Assembly (NCBI RefSeq): GCF_004962245.1
Contig: NZ_SUHQ01000034.1
Coordinates: 1 to 64,000 of the forward strand
Length of the DNA: 64,000 nt
Reading direction: 5' to 3'
Origin: Mesorhizobium sp.
Lineage (GTDB): Bacteria; Pseudomonadota; Alphaproteobacteria; Rhizobiales; Rhizobiaceae
In this document: positions 28,122 to 36,819 of the stretch, one piece after another
Layout of the letters: each line of letters begins with the position of its first letter
How positions within the stretch are numbered: position 1 is the stretch's first letter
The notes under the pieces: generated by a model
The model's database searches: none
What the model was told of the DNA's origin: nothing
What the model saw: only the letters and a program-made list of their open reading frames with translations
Position numbers and translations under genes: made by a program

Positions 28122-29069
28122 TCATGACTTTCGTTTTGCAAGAATTTCGTTCTTTTTTTTCTGAGACTCTCCATAAATCTTTGAGAGAATTTCTTTAAGC
28201 CAAACAGTCCCAGGATCCGTGGCCATCTGGGGGTGCAGAAGCAGCCAAGCACTCACGTTTGGGATGGGCACCGGCGGAGAAAGGAGTGTCACTTCACTCG
28301 CTTCATCAAGAATTTGGAGGACTCCGTCACCACAATGAGCAACCAGTTCGGTGCCTCGCAACACCCAGGGTAGTGCCAGGTAGTTCGATATCGTCGCGAC
28401 AACATTGCGCCGCAAGCCAAGCTCCTTGAGGGCTGCATCGGCAAGCCCGCTGGAGACACCGTCGGCTGAAACCTGCAGGTGGGACGCTGACAGATATGTC
28501 TCCAAAGACATCGTTGAACGTGCGATTTCGCTGCCGCTCCAAACTGCGCAGAAGAGCCGATCCTGGCCCAGTTCGATCTTCAAGAGGCTTGGGTCGTCCT
28601 TGATCACCGCACCGGTCAGTGCACAGTCGATCTGTCGAAGATGAAGTGACGACGCAATTTCGATCCCATTCGCTGGAATAATGTTCAGCGTGGCGTGCGG
28701 GGCCTGCGTGGAAAATTCCCGGAGCAGACGCGGGATGATAATCATTGCATGGTAGTCGGTGAGTCCAACACGAAAGTTACGTCGTGTGGTTGCAGGATCG
28801 AAAATTTGATGGCGATCGATCGATGCTCGAATGGCTGCTAATCCCGCGGAGATGTCTGGCAGAAGCTCAACAGCGCGAGGGGTTGGCCTCATCACCCCAC
28901 CATCGCGGGTGAACAGCTTGTCGTGAAAAAGGTGCCGCAATCTGGACAACGAATGGCTAATCGCAGATTGCGTTCTTCCCAGTTCATGGGCCGTGCGCGT
29001 AACGCTTCTTTCGCGCATCATCACGTCGAACACGCGTAGCAAATTCAGGTCAAGGTCATTGAAGCTCAT
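28122..29069 (-). CDS. LysR-family transcriptional regulator
   Basis: A regulator of about 315 residues. The helix-turn-helix lies in LNLLRVFDVMMRERSVTRTAHELGRTQSAISHSLSRLRHLFHD (read in parts), residues about 6-50, followed by a substrate-binding domain starting FRVGLTDYHAMIIIP. It resembles the NodD/SyrM-like branch in its opening LDLNLLRVFD. ATG 29069 is preferred; ATG 29081 is an alternative with no clear ribosome site. It is upstream of and co-directional with the amino-acid transport operon, which it probably controls. Confidence 0.85.
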   Translation of the reverse strand: MSFNDLDLNLLRVFDVMMRERSVTRTAHELGRTQSAISHSLSRLRHLFHDKLFTRDGGVMRPTPRAVELLPDISAGLAAIRASIDRHQIFDPATTRRNFRVGLTDYHAMIIIPRLLREFSTQAPHATLNIIPANGIEIASSLHLRQIDCALTGAVIKDDPSLLKIELGQDRLFCAVWSGSEIARSTMSLETYLSASHLQVSADGVSSGLADAALKELGLRRNVVATISNYLALPWVLRGTELVAHCGDGVLQILDEASEVTLLSPPVPIPNVSAWLLLHPQMATDPGTVWLKEILSKIYGESQKKKNEILAKRKS

Positions 29070-29519
29070 GAGATTGCCCATGGATGCTTTGTCATGACAT
29101 GAATCAGCACCGAAAGTTGACCCATTCATAGAGCCGATAAGGCCTTGGTTTTTCATCATGAAGCGAGAACGCCCGGGAGTCACGCGGGCCTCGTTTGCTG
29201 GCCCTATCACGGCTGCGGATTTGCAAGCACTTCATGCTTACATGGGGCCTCGGGTCTGACGGCTACGTTCGTAGGAATCGATACCGGATTTCAATGCTTG
29301 AGTGCTGCCCTCGTGGGCAACGCTCAGGTGCCCGGCTACTTGCCGGACGCTCGATGCGCCAGAAAAAGCGCGGCTTTTGCAGTATTTCCAGACAAGAAAG
29401 AGCGTCTATTGGCACCGCGCAGCTTCCCGAAACCCGCGTCTGCCGCTTACGTGACATTCGCCGGAGGATAAGACGTCGACTTTTGCCTCACTCTAACCGA
29501 TTGTAATAGAACGTAAAAT
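29070..29519. other. Intergenic region between LysR gene and tRNA-Arg
   Basis: About 450 bases separate the LysR start from the tRNA 3' end. A plus-strand frame at 29145-29471 is open but matches no family that I recognise. No integrase gene, direct repeat of the tRNA 3' end or clear terminator is visible. The LysR promoter must lie at the left side. Confidence 0.35.
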
Positions 29520-29596
<77 letters not shown>

Positions 29597-29880
29597 CTTC
29601 AGGATCGGCGATCCGGAAAACGGAGCCGGTAAACCGGCCAGCCACGGCTTCTTAGCGGAAGCCGGGGCGGGCTTCAACGGGCAAGTGGGTTGTATTGTTG
29701 TAAAGGTAAAGCCCACAGGTTCCGCCCGTTCGGGCGCCTAAAGTTGGCCGGGAGTGATTACTCGGCTCTGTCACAGGGGTGTGCCGCGTTAACCCGTTGA
29801 TTGAAAGATCACCAGTTGACACTTGCCAGTTGGGTCTGCCGGGTAGTTAATAACCGAAAATCCGCCGCCGGGGGGCGACA

Positions 29881-31164
29881 GTGCTGACTTCACTTTCATA
29901 TTGCGTGAACCGGTTGCTGCCGGTCGTTTGGTTATTATTGGCAGTTCAGTCGTGTTCTGCCCACGCTGCAGTTCAGTCGTTCGGTCCGTTTACGGTCGAT
30001 GACGCCCATTCCGACGTCATTTCTCTCAATGGAGAGATCGATGCAGGGGCGGCGCTCAATTTCCGCCGCGCGGCCGAGGCCGCGCCCAATGCCAAGCTGG
30101 TCGTTCTCAATAGCTCTGGCGGTGTGGTTCAGATCGCCCTTTTGATCGCAGACGACGTGCACGAGCGGAAGCTCGCGACCTTCATCCCGAAAAAGGCAGG
30201 CTGCTATTCCGCATGTGCATACGTCTTCCTCGCAGGAGTCGAACGTCAGGTTGAAGGAGAACTGGGCGTCCATCAGATTTCCTCTGACTCCGCCGATCTG
30301 GTCAGCGCCCAGCTTTCCATCTCGGACATCATTGATCTTCTCAATCGCTTTGATACGCCGATCGAGGTGTTGACGGTGATGTTTAAGACGCCTCCCAACG
30401 ACATGCATGTCTTCACACCTGATGAGGTCGCGCGCTATGGGATCGATCGCAGGCAGGGCAGTCAGACAAACACCGCCTCGAATGAGGCAAGCCCGCCCAG
30501 CAGATCGGCGGAACCGCCTTCGGCCACTACAATCCAATCGGCAGCCCCAATGCCAAAGCAGACCGATGCGGCAGATAGCCCGTCGCTCTCCAAACTGTCC
30601 TCGATCGAGGAATATACCCGACGCCCGACACGAATGGCCGTCTTTGCCGGCCTCGACCTCTACGGCGATGACATCAGTTCTCGCCGAACGGACGACGCTG
30701 CAAACTGCGCGAGAGCTTGTCTATCCATGGGTGGTGAATGCAAGGCATTTACATTCAATGTGGACCCGCACGTCGCCAGAGGTCCAAACTGCTTCCTGAA
30801 AGCCAGCCAAGGCAAAGCCGATGGCAACTCGGCTGCGATCTCCGGCAAGTTCCTGAGCAGCGCTGATCCAGACCCCAATACGTTCTCTATGGGAGTGATC
30901 GACCCGAAGACAGCATTGTTCGAAAATGTCGACCTGCCCGGTGGAGATTTGTCGCGGAGGCCCTTTGGGAGGAATGTCACCGCGCAGCAGTGCAGGCTGG
31001 CCTGTGTGGCGAACAAGCGTTGCATTGGATTCACCTACATGAAGCGCAAGAGCGAATGCTGGCTGAAAGGCACAGTCGGCACACCGCGCTTTGTCGAGGG
31101 CATGATCAGCGGTCTCAAGAAGATGACGACGTTTGCGCCTGCGTCGATCATCACCCTCGAATGA
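29881..31164 (+). CDS. Secreted PAN/Apple-domain protein with ClpP-like N-terminal domain
   Basis: A 427-residue exported protein. A hydrophobic signal (LLPVVWLLLAVQSCSAHA) covers residues about 11-30. Residues about 35-200 form a COG3904-type ClpP/crotonase-like domain with a candidate serine in GCYSACAYVFLAG and histidine in LGVHQIS. A low-complexity linker rich in Ser, Pro and Ala follows. Two PAN/Apple domains end the protein: one around VFAGLDLYGDD with cysteines in NCARACLSMGGECKAF, the other around LFENVDLPGGD with QQCRLACVANKRCIGF. The start is GTG 29881 with a weak site. It may bind or trim envelope polysaccharide or protein, but function is unknown. Confidence 0.8.
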   Translation: MLTSLSYCVNRLLPVVWLLLAVQSCSAHAAVQSFGPFTVDDAHSDVISLNGEIDAGAALNFRRAAEAAPNAKLVVLNSSGGVVQIALLIADDVHERKLATFIPKKAGCYSACAYVFLAGVERQVEGELGVHQISSDSADLVSAQLSISDIIDLLNRFDTPIEVLTVMFKTPPNDMHVFTPDEVARYGIDRRQGSQTNTASNEASPPSRSAEPPSATTIQSAAPMPKQTDAADSPSLSKLSSIEEYTRRPTRMAVFAGLDLYGDDISSRRTDDAANCARACLSMGGECKAFTFNVDPHVARGPNCFLKASQGKADGNSAAISGKFLSSADPDPNTFSMGVIDPKTALFENVDLPGGDLSRRPFGRNVTAQQCRLACVANKRCIGFTYMKRKSECWLKGTVGTPRFVEGMISGLKKMTTFAPASIITLE

Positions 31165-31228
31165 CAGGTCGAGCCTCCGGCCGGCAAACCTGCGATTTTA
31201 TCGGAGAATGGCGCCGAAGCCTGAAATG

Positions 31229-31247
31229 AAAAACCCGCCTCGGCGGG
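31229..31247 (-). terminator. Rho-independent terminator for the DD-carboxypeptidase gene
   Basis: A GC stem (CCCGC / GCGGG with a short CTCG-type loop) is followed on the minus strand by five T residues at 31233-31229. It lies about 100 bases past the stop of the minus-strand gene at 31352. The convergent PAN-domain gene ends at 31164. Confidence 0.7.
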
Positions 31248-31351
31248 CGGGCGCAAATCAGCACTGTGAATAAATTCCTAGCATAACTGCCGTCACCTGT
31301 CAAGGTGAAACTGACACAGATCGCTGATCACGAGCTCGCCCCCGCCGAACG

Positions 31352-32239
31352 TCACTGCTCCTGCGCATACAGCAACCTTGTCGTCGCAGCCGATGCCGTC
31401 GCCAAACTGCGCTGGATCAGCGCTTCGACGTGGTCGTTGCGCTGGCGCGCGCTGTCGGCGCCCATCACCACGAGGATGAGCCGGCGGCCGTCGGCGTCGT
31501 AGGAGGTGACGATGTTGAAGCCGGAGGCCCTGATATAGCCTGTCTTGATGCCGTTGACGCCGCGGACGCGGCCGAGCATGTCGTTGTGGCCGCGCACCAG
31601 CCGGCCCCGGAACATGAAGTCGTTTTCGGAGAAATAGTGGAAATGCTGCGGGAAGCGGGCGCGCAGCGCCATGCCGAGCACCGCCATGTCGCGCGCCGTC
31701 GTCTGCTGCACGCCGTCCGGCAGGCCAGAAGCGTTGCGGAAGACGGTGCTGCGCATGCCGAGCTGGCGCGCCCTGGCGGTCATCGTCGCGGCAAACGCGT
31801 CTTCGCTGCCGCCGAGATATTCGGCGACGGCGACCGCCACGTCATTGGCCGATTTGACGACGATCGCCCGGATCGCCGATTCGACGTCGATCGTCTCGCC
31901 GCGCCTGAAGCGCAGCTTGGTCGGCGGCTGCCTGGCGGCGTTGGCCGAGACCGGGATCTGCGTTTGCTTGCTGATGCGGCCGGACTCCAGCGCCTCGAAC
32001 AGAAGGTAGAGCGTCATCATCTTGGTCAGCGACGCCGGATAGCGCGGCGCCGTCGAATTCACCTCGAACAGCGTCTTGCCGCTGCTGCCATCGATGACGA
32101 CAGCCGCATATTTCTGCGGCGCCGCCGGCACCGCCAGCATGGTCTCCGGCGGCGTCGTCGTGCAGCCGGCGACAAACAGCAGCAGCGCAAGTGCGGCGGC
32201 AAATCTTGGGATGAGCGGAAAGAGGCGCGGTTTGGACAA
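31352..32239 (-). CDS. D-alanyl-D-alanine carboxypeptidase, predicted lipoprotein
   Basis: A 295-residue penicillin-binding serine peptidase (S11) that trims the stem peptide of peptidoglycan. The N-terminus has a lipobox (LFVAGC, cysteine near residue 26) in place of a normal signal site. The active-site serine and lysine lie in PASLTKMMTLY near residue 70, the SAN motif in VKSANDVAVAVAE near residue 128, and KTG in GIKTGYIRASG near residue 235. The C-terminal PBP5_C domain is absent, so a lipid anchor probably replaces the usual C-terminal helix. A terminator lies about 100 bases downstream. Confidence 0.87.
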   Translation of the reverse strand: MSKPRLFPLIPRFAAALALLLFVAGCTTTPPETMLAVPAAPQKYAAVVIDGSSGKTLFEVNSTAPRYPASLTKMMTLYLLFEALESGRISKQTQIPVSANAARQPPTKLRFRRGETIDVESAIRAIVVKSANDVAVAVAEYLGGSEDAFAATMTARARQLGMRSTVFRNASGLPDGVQQTTARDMAVLGMALRARFPQHFHYFSENDFMFRGRLVRGHNDMLGRVRGVNGIKTGYIRASGFNIVTSYDADGRRLILVVMGADSARQRNDHVEALIQRSLATASAATTRLLYAQEQ

Positions 32240-32465
32240 GATGGGTCTGAACGCAAGCTGTTGCTGAAACGGGGCGGAACCTAGCGTAACCCAATCGCGC
32301 CGTCCATTTGGTTAACACTGGTCGTGCGCGGGACCACCACCTGTCCACAGATCCTGGGACGGAGCCGGCGCGGCACTGGTCCTGGCGCGGAAAATGCCGG
32401 CGCTGCGCTTGCGCAACCGGTACCGGGCGGGCTTTGCTGACGTGGACAGAATCAGCAGGTGCGCC

Positions 32466-33575
32466 ATGGGCGGGATCACGATCAAGGCTAAGGGCATTTC
32501 GGTCACGGTCGATCTCACCGTCGGCCATCTCGCCGAGATGGTGGTCGATATCGACGGGCGCCGGCCAAAACCGCTGCATCGCGCGCCCTGGATCGACGAG
32601 CCGCGCGAAACGCTGCCGCAGGACCTGCCCGCCGGCACCGTCCGCCTGTCCGGCGATTTTCTCTGCGCGCCGTTTTCGCGAAGCGATGTCGAGGCGGCAC
32701 CCCTGCACGGCTGGCCGGCCAACAGTCCCTGGGACGTCGTCGACAGCGCGGCCACGGCCGATGGCTGGCGGGCCGTTTTCAGGCTGCGGCGCAAGGTCAT
32801 GGGCGCGACGGTCGACAAGATCCTCACCCTGCGCGACGACCATCCCTTTCTCTATCAGGAACATGTCTTTTCCGGCGGTTCGGGCGCGATTTCCGTCGCC
32901 CATCACCCGATGACGGTGATGAAGGACGGCGGCAGGCTCGCCTTCTCGCCAAAGCGGTTGGCGGCAACGCCGGATGATCCGCTGGAGCCTGATCCGACCC
33001 GCGGCCGCTTCCGGCTTGCCTATCCCTCGCGCTCCACAGACCTGACGCGCTTTCCCGCTGCCGGCGGCGGCACGCTCGACCTGACCGAGTACCGCATGGA
33101 CCAGAGCCGAGAGGATTTCGTCACGCTGGTCGAGGCCGACCATGGCGGACCGGGCTGGACCGCACTGGCGCGCAGGGCGGAAGCCGATCTTGTGCTGGTG
33201 CTGAAGAACCCGGCCGAACTGCCGGTCACCATGCTGTGGATCAGCAATGGCGGGCGCGACTACGCGCCATGGAGCGGCCGCCACCGCGGCGTGCTCGGCA
33301 TCGAGGACGGCCGCACGGCGGTCGGCCATGCGGCGTCGCTGGGCGACAACTGGCTGAAGCGGGAAGGGGTGGCGACCGCCTTCGCGCTTGGCGAAGGCCG
33401 CGATGTCTCGTTCCGCCACGTCATCGGCGCCTTGCCCCAAGAAGCCGGCGGCGAGCCGCCGTGCGACATCGCAACCGCGCAGGGACGGATGCGTCTCCTG
33501 GCCGCCGACGGTTCGACGCGGGACGTCGCCTTCGACAGCGATTTCCTGCGTATCGGCCGATCCGTTCCTGCCTGA
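32466..33575 (+). CDS. Aldose-1-epimerase-like (galactose mutarotase fold) protein
   Basis: A 369-residue protein. The segment LHGWPANSPWDVVD near residue 80 matches the HG-x-xxN-PW pattern of mutarotase-fold proteins, and WISNGGRDYAPWSGRHRGVLGIED (read in part) near residue 255 fits the distal active-site strand. ATG 32466 has CAGGTG seven bases upstream; the frame to 32394 lacks a site. No signal peptide is seen. It diverges from the DD-carboxypeptidase gene. Family membership is moderately supported; the sugar is unknown. Confidence 0.65.
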   Translation: MGGITIKAKGISVTVDLTVGHLAEMVVDIDGRRPKPLHRAPWIDEPRETLPQDLPAGTVRLSGDFLCAPFSRSDVEAAPLHGWPANSPWDVVDSAATADGWRAVFRLRRKVMGATVDKILTLRDDHPFLYQEHVFSGGSGAISVAHHPMTVMKDGGRLAFSPKRLAATPDDPLEPDPTRGRFRLAYPSRSTDLTRFPAAGGGTLDLTEYRMDQSREDFVTLVEADHGGPGWTALARRAEADLVLVLKNPAELPVTMLWISNGGRDYAPWSGRHRGVLGIEDGRTAVGHAASLGDNWLKREGVATAFALGEGRDVSFRHVIGALPQEAGGEPPCDIATAQGRMRLLAADGSTRDVAFDSDFLRIGRSVPA

Positions 33576-33717
33576 TTGGTCTGTGTCCCGGAGCGATCGC
33601 GCCGACCTCGACAAATTGGTCGGCCTTTAACACCAGTGCGGATTTGAAATTCCCGCGAACTATCGCCAAGATGTGATCGAGAACACCCAGCCAGAAAGGC
33701 TCCCCAGAAAGGCTCCG

Positions 33718-34338
33718 ATGTCCGAGGTCGCTCATCTCGCCGCCACCATCTTCAAGCGCGCCGGCAAGGCGCAGCGCTTTGTCGTCGCCATTGCCGGTCC
33801 TCCGGGTGCCGGCAAGTCGACGCTTTCGGCTCGCCTGCATGAACTGCTGCCGGAAGGTGCTGCCGAAATCGTGCCGATGGACGGCTTCCATTACGACGAT
33901 GTCGTGCTCGAGGCGCGCGGCCTTCGCGCGCGAAAGGGCGCCCCGGAAACGTTTGACTTTGCCGGCTTCGAAACGTTGCTGAAGCGCATCCGCGCGGCCG
34001 AACCCGACATCGCCATTCCGGTGTTCGACAGGAACATGGAATTGTCGCGCGCCGCCGCCTCGATCATCGCTGCCGAGACCAAGTTCATCCTGGTCGAGGG
34101 CAATTACCTGCTGCTTGACGAGGAGCCCTGGTCGCGACTGGCGCCGCTGTTCGATTTCTCGATTTTCGTCGATGTGCCGCGCGCCGAGCTCGAGCGCCGG
34201 CTGCTTGAACGATGGCACGAGCACGGCCGCTCCGACGAGGACGCCCGCGCCTGGATCGCATCCAACGACATGCCCAACATCGAACGTGTGCTTGCCCGCC
34301 GCCGGCCGGCCGATCTGGTGATCGGCGATCAAGCCTGA
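33718..34338 (+). CDS. P-loop kinase of the FrcK/YggC (pantothenate-kinase-like) family
   Basis: A 206-residue kinase. Walker A is GPPGAGKST near residue 30, followed by VPMDGFHYDDVVL and the substrate loop RGLRARKGAPETFDFAGF. A DRNMELSRAAA segment matches the FrcK/YggC group. ATG 33718 has AAGG six bases upstream; GTG 33673 is a weaker alternative. In other rhizobia a homologue is linked to a fructose ABC transporter, but here no transporter is adjacent, so the substrate is uncertain. A nine-bp stem follows the stop. Confidence 0.78.
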   Translation: MSEVAHLAATIFKRAGKAQRFVVAIAGPPGAGKSTLSARLHELLPEGAAEIVPMDGFHYDDVVLEARGLRARKGAPETFDFAGFETLLKRIRAAEPDIAIPVFDRNMELSRAAASIIAAETKFILVEGNYLLLDEEPWSRLAPLFDFSIFVDVPRAELERRLLERWHEHGRSDEDARAWIASNDMPNIERVLARRRPADLVIGDQA

Positions 34339-34352
34339 TTTGCGGGGAAGCG

Positions 34353-34380
34353 CGGCCGGAACCTTAAGACTTTCCGGCCG
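34353..34380 (+). terminator. Stem-loop terminator after the FrcK-like kinase gene
   Basis: CGGCCGGAA (34353-34361) pairs with TTCCGGCCG (34372-34380) around a ten-base loop, 14 bases after the kinase stop. Only two T residues follow, so it may be a weak or Rho-aided terminator. Confidence 0.6.
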
Positions 34381-34424
34381 TTATGTCAGCTACGGCAATG
34401 ATGCTGACATGAGGGAGCCGTCTG

Positions 34425-34790
34425 ATGGCAACCAAGGCAAGAAAGCCTGCGCCCGCCAAGGGCAAGGCAACTCGATCAAAGGCAATTGAATCCAAGACAG
34501 GCGCTGGCCCGGCTGTCGCCGCGCGTTCCAAGGATGCGGCAAAGCCAAGCTTTGGCAAGGCGGCACCGAAGAAGGTGGTGCCGGCCGCAGCCAAGGCCAC
34601 GGCAAAACCCGCCAAGCCCAGGAAACCGGCAACCGGCGGCAGATCCATGGCAGGCAGCGCAATGCGCACGGTCAAGGCGACAGCCAATGTCGCGGCCGGT
34701 GCTGTTGTCGCCACGGCCCGGGGTGCTGCGTCCCTTGCCGCGTCCGTCATGGGCAAGGGCGGCCCAAAAACCGGGGTCAAGGCAAAATAG
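34425..34790 (+). CDS. Small Lys/Ala/Pro-rich histone-H1-like protein
   Basis: A 121-residue, very basic protein. Residues 1-75 are low-complexity Lys-Ala-Pro repeats (KARKPAPAKGKATRSK, KPAKPRKPATGGR), like eukaryotic H1 tails and bacterial Hc1/AlgP-type proteins. A more hydrophobic Ala/Val segment (ANVAAGAVVATARGAASLAASVMG) fills the C-terminal third. GGGAG lies eight bases before ATG 34425. It may bind DNA or another polyanion. Function is inferred from composition only. Confidence 0.72.
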   Translation: MATKARKPAPAKGKATRSKAIESKTGAGPAVAARSKDAAKPSFGKAAPKKVVPAAAKATAKPAKPRKPATGGRSMAGSAMRTVKATANVAAGAVVATARGAASLAASVMGKGGPKTGVKAK

Positions 34791-34815
34791 GCAGAGCTGC
34801 CCTGCGGCTCTGCCC
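34790..34815. terminator. Stem-loop between convergent genes
   Basis: GGCAGAGC (34790-34797) pairs with GCTCTGCC (34808-34815) around a ten-base loop. It lies between the convergent ends of the H1-like gene and the glutathione transferase gene and may terminate both. Confidence 0.55.
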
Positions 34816-34818
34816 GCG

Positions 34819-35523
34819 TCAGGCTCTCGCCGGAATGTTCAGTCCCCTTTGCACCGCCGGCCGGGCAAGGCCGCGCTCCAGCCAAGCCGCGACATCGGGA
34901 AAATCGTCGAAGCCGACGAGTTCCCGCGCCTCATAGAAGCCGATCAAATTGCGCACCCAGCCCAGCATCGAGATGTCGGCGATGGTGTAGTCGTCGTCCA
35001 TGATCCAGTTGCGGCCCTTCAGTCTCGTCTCGAGAACGCCGATCAGCCGCCGCGATTCGTCGCGATAGCGCTCCAGCGGGCGCTTGTCGGCGATCTCGCG
35101 TCCAGCGAATTTATGGAAGAAGCCGACCTGGCCGAACATCGGTCCGATGAAGGCCATCTGGAAGAACACCCACTGGATCGTTTCGTAGCGCCGGATAGGG
35201 TCGGCGGGGACCAGCCTGCCGGTCTTGTCACTGAGATAGAGCAGGATGGCGCCGGATTCAAACAGCCCGATCGGCTTGCCGCCCGGGCCGTTCGGATCGA
35301 TCATCGCCGGTATCTTACCGTTGGGATTCAGCGACAGGAACTCCGGTGTCCAGCTTTCGTTTTTGCCGATGTTCACCGCATGCGCCTCGTAGGGCAGGCC
35401 GAGTTCCTCCAGCGCGATCGACACCTTCACCCCGTTCGGCGTCTGAGCCGAATAGAGCTGGATGCGGTCGGGATGGCTGGCCGGCCAGCGCGTGACGATC
35501 GGAAAGGCGGACAGGTCGGTCAT
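34819..35523 (-). CDS. Glutathione S-transferase family protein, YghU/Ure2p-like
   Basis: A 234-residue thioredoxin-fold protein of the YfcG/YghU class. The active-site segment is LYSAQTPNGVKVSIALEELGLPYE near residue 25, and the glutathione-binding cis-proline is in NPNGKIPAMID near residue 70, then GLFESGAILLYL. The helical C-domain includes DYTIADISMLGWV. ATG 35523 has AGGAG seven bases upstream. These enzymes usually act as disulfide reductases with bound glutathione. It is monocistronic in its context. Confidence 0.85.
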   Translation of the reverse strand: MTDLSAFPIVTRWPASHPDRIQLYSAQTPNGVKVSIALEELGLPYEAHAVNIGKNESWTPEFLSLNPNGKIPAMIDPNGPGGKPIGLFESGAILLYLSDKTGRLVPADPIRRYETIQWVFFQMAFIGPMFGQVGFFHKFAGREIADKRPLERYRDESRRLIGVLETRLKGRNWIMDDDYTIADISMLGWVRNLIGFYEARELVGFDDFPDVAAWLERGLARPAVQRGLNIPARA

Positions 35524-35606
35524 CGAGAACTCCTGGTCGAGGATTTTACGCGGATGTGCGCGGCGCACGAAAAGTCCGCCCTATCGGGATGTGGATGGAC
35601 CCGCGG

Positions 35607-36815
35607 TCAGACCGCCTTGAACGCCAGCACCGCATTGGTGCCGCCGAAGGCGAAGCCATTGCTGATCGTCGCACGCACCTTGCGCTCGCGCGCCACGTTC
35701 GGCGTGATGTCGAGATCGCAATCGGCGTCGGTTTCGCGAAAATTGGCGGTCGGCGGCACGATGCCTTCGCGGATCGCCATCACGCAGGCGATCAGCTCCA
35801 GGGCGCCCGACGCGCCGAGGCAGTGGGCGTGCATCGATTTGGTCGAGGAGATCGAAAGCCTGTAGGCATGGTCGCCGAAGACGCGCTTGATCGCCGCCGT
35901 CTCGATCTGGTCGTTGGCTTTGGTGCCGGTGCCATGCGCGTTGACATAGTCGATGTCTTCCGGGTTGAGCCCGGCATCGGCGAGGCAGAAGCGCATCGCC
36001 GCCTCCGGCCCTTCGATGGTCGGCGCGACGATGTCGGACGCGTCGCCGGAAAGGCCGGCGCCGGCGATTTCGGCCAGGATCGTGGCGCCGCGCGCCATGG
36101 CGTGCTCGTAGGTCTCCAGCACGGCCATGCCGGCGCCTTCGCCGAGCACCAGGCCCTGGCGATCGGCCGAAAACGGCCGGCACGTGTCGGGCGCCAGCAC
36201 CCGCAGCGCCTCCCAGCCCTTCAGGACGCCCCAGACCAGCGGCGCATCGGTGCCGCCGGCGACCATGATATCGGCGCGGCCGAGCCTGATCTGGTCGACC
36301 GCCGATGCGATGGCATGGTTGGACGAGGAGCAGGCGGAGGTGATGCCGAAGACCGGTCCGCGCAGGCCGAGATTCATGCTGACATGGCCGGCCGCGGCGC
36401 CCGGCATCACTTTCGGCACGGTGAAGATGCCGACGCGATTCTTTCCTTCGAGCAGGACGGCGCGATAGCTCTCTTCAATCGCCTCCCAGCCGCAGACCCC
36501 GACGCCGACGATGGCGCCCATCCGGTAGGTGTTGGCCTCTTGCGAGGTCAATCCGGCCTGTTGCGCGGCTTCCCGCGCGGCGATCGTCGCCAGCAGGCTG
36601 AAGCGGTCCATCGACACGACCTGCTTGCGGTCGATGCCGTGATCGGGAAGCGTCCTGATTTCGCAGCCGACCCTGATTTTCAGGTCATGCAGCTCCGAAT
36701 TGACAATTGGGCCGATGGCCGAGCGGCCGGCGCGCATCTCGCCCCAGATCGCGGGCGCATTGGTGCCAAGTCCGCATAGGCCGCCGATGCCGGTAATGAC
36801 GACGCGCTTGTGCAT
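35607..36815 (-). CDS. Beta-ketoacyl-ACP synthase, NodE/FabF-like
   Basis: A 402-residue condensing enzyme. It opens VVITGIGGLCGLGTNAP, the NodE-style start. The catalytic cysteine lies in TSACSSSNHA near residue 165, the first histidine in NAHGTGTKAND near residue 300, and the second in TKSMHAHCLGASGALE near residue 335. The KAS II fold is complete. In sequence style it is closer to NodE than to housekeeping FabF. The gene lies four bases after a NodF-like acyl carrier protein gene. A role in making a special acyl chain is likely; no nod box was found. Confidence 0.83.
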   Translation of the reverse strand: MHKRVVITGIGGLCGLGTNAPAIWGEMRAGRSAIGPIVNSELHDLKIRVGCEIRTLPDHGIDRKQVVSMDRFSLLATIAAREAAQQAGLTSQEANTYRMGAIVGVGVCGWEAIEESYRAVLLEGKNRVGIFTVPKVMPGAAAGHVSMNLGLRGPVFGITSACSSSNHAIASAVDQIRLGRADIMVAGGTDAPLVWGVLKGWEALRVLAPDTCRPFSADRQGLVLGEGAGMAVLETYEHAMARGATILAEIAGAGLSGDASDIVAPTIEGPEAAMRFCLADAGLNPEDIDYVNAHGTGTKANDQIETAAIKRVFGDHAYRLSISSTKSMHAHCLGASGALELIACVMAIREGIVPPTANFRETDADCDLDITPNVARERKVRATISNGFAFGGTNAVLAFKAV

Positions 36816-36819
36816 TCAG

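Noticed and set aside
29070..29519. Attachment site or integrase next to the tRNA-Arg
   Set aside because: No recombinase gene and no repeat of the tRNA 3' end could be found in the window.
31842..33614. Long minus-strand open frame of 590 codons
   Set aside because: It spans antisense of the aldose-epimerase-like gene and part of the DD-carboxypeptidase in a different frame; the composition is not protein-like.
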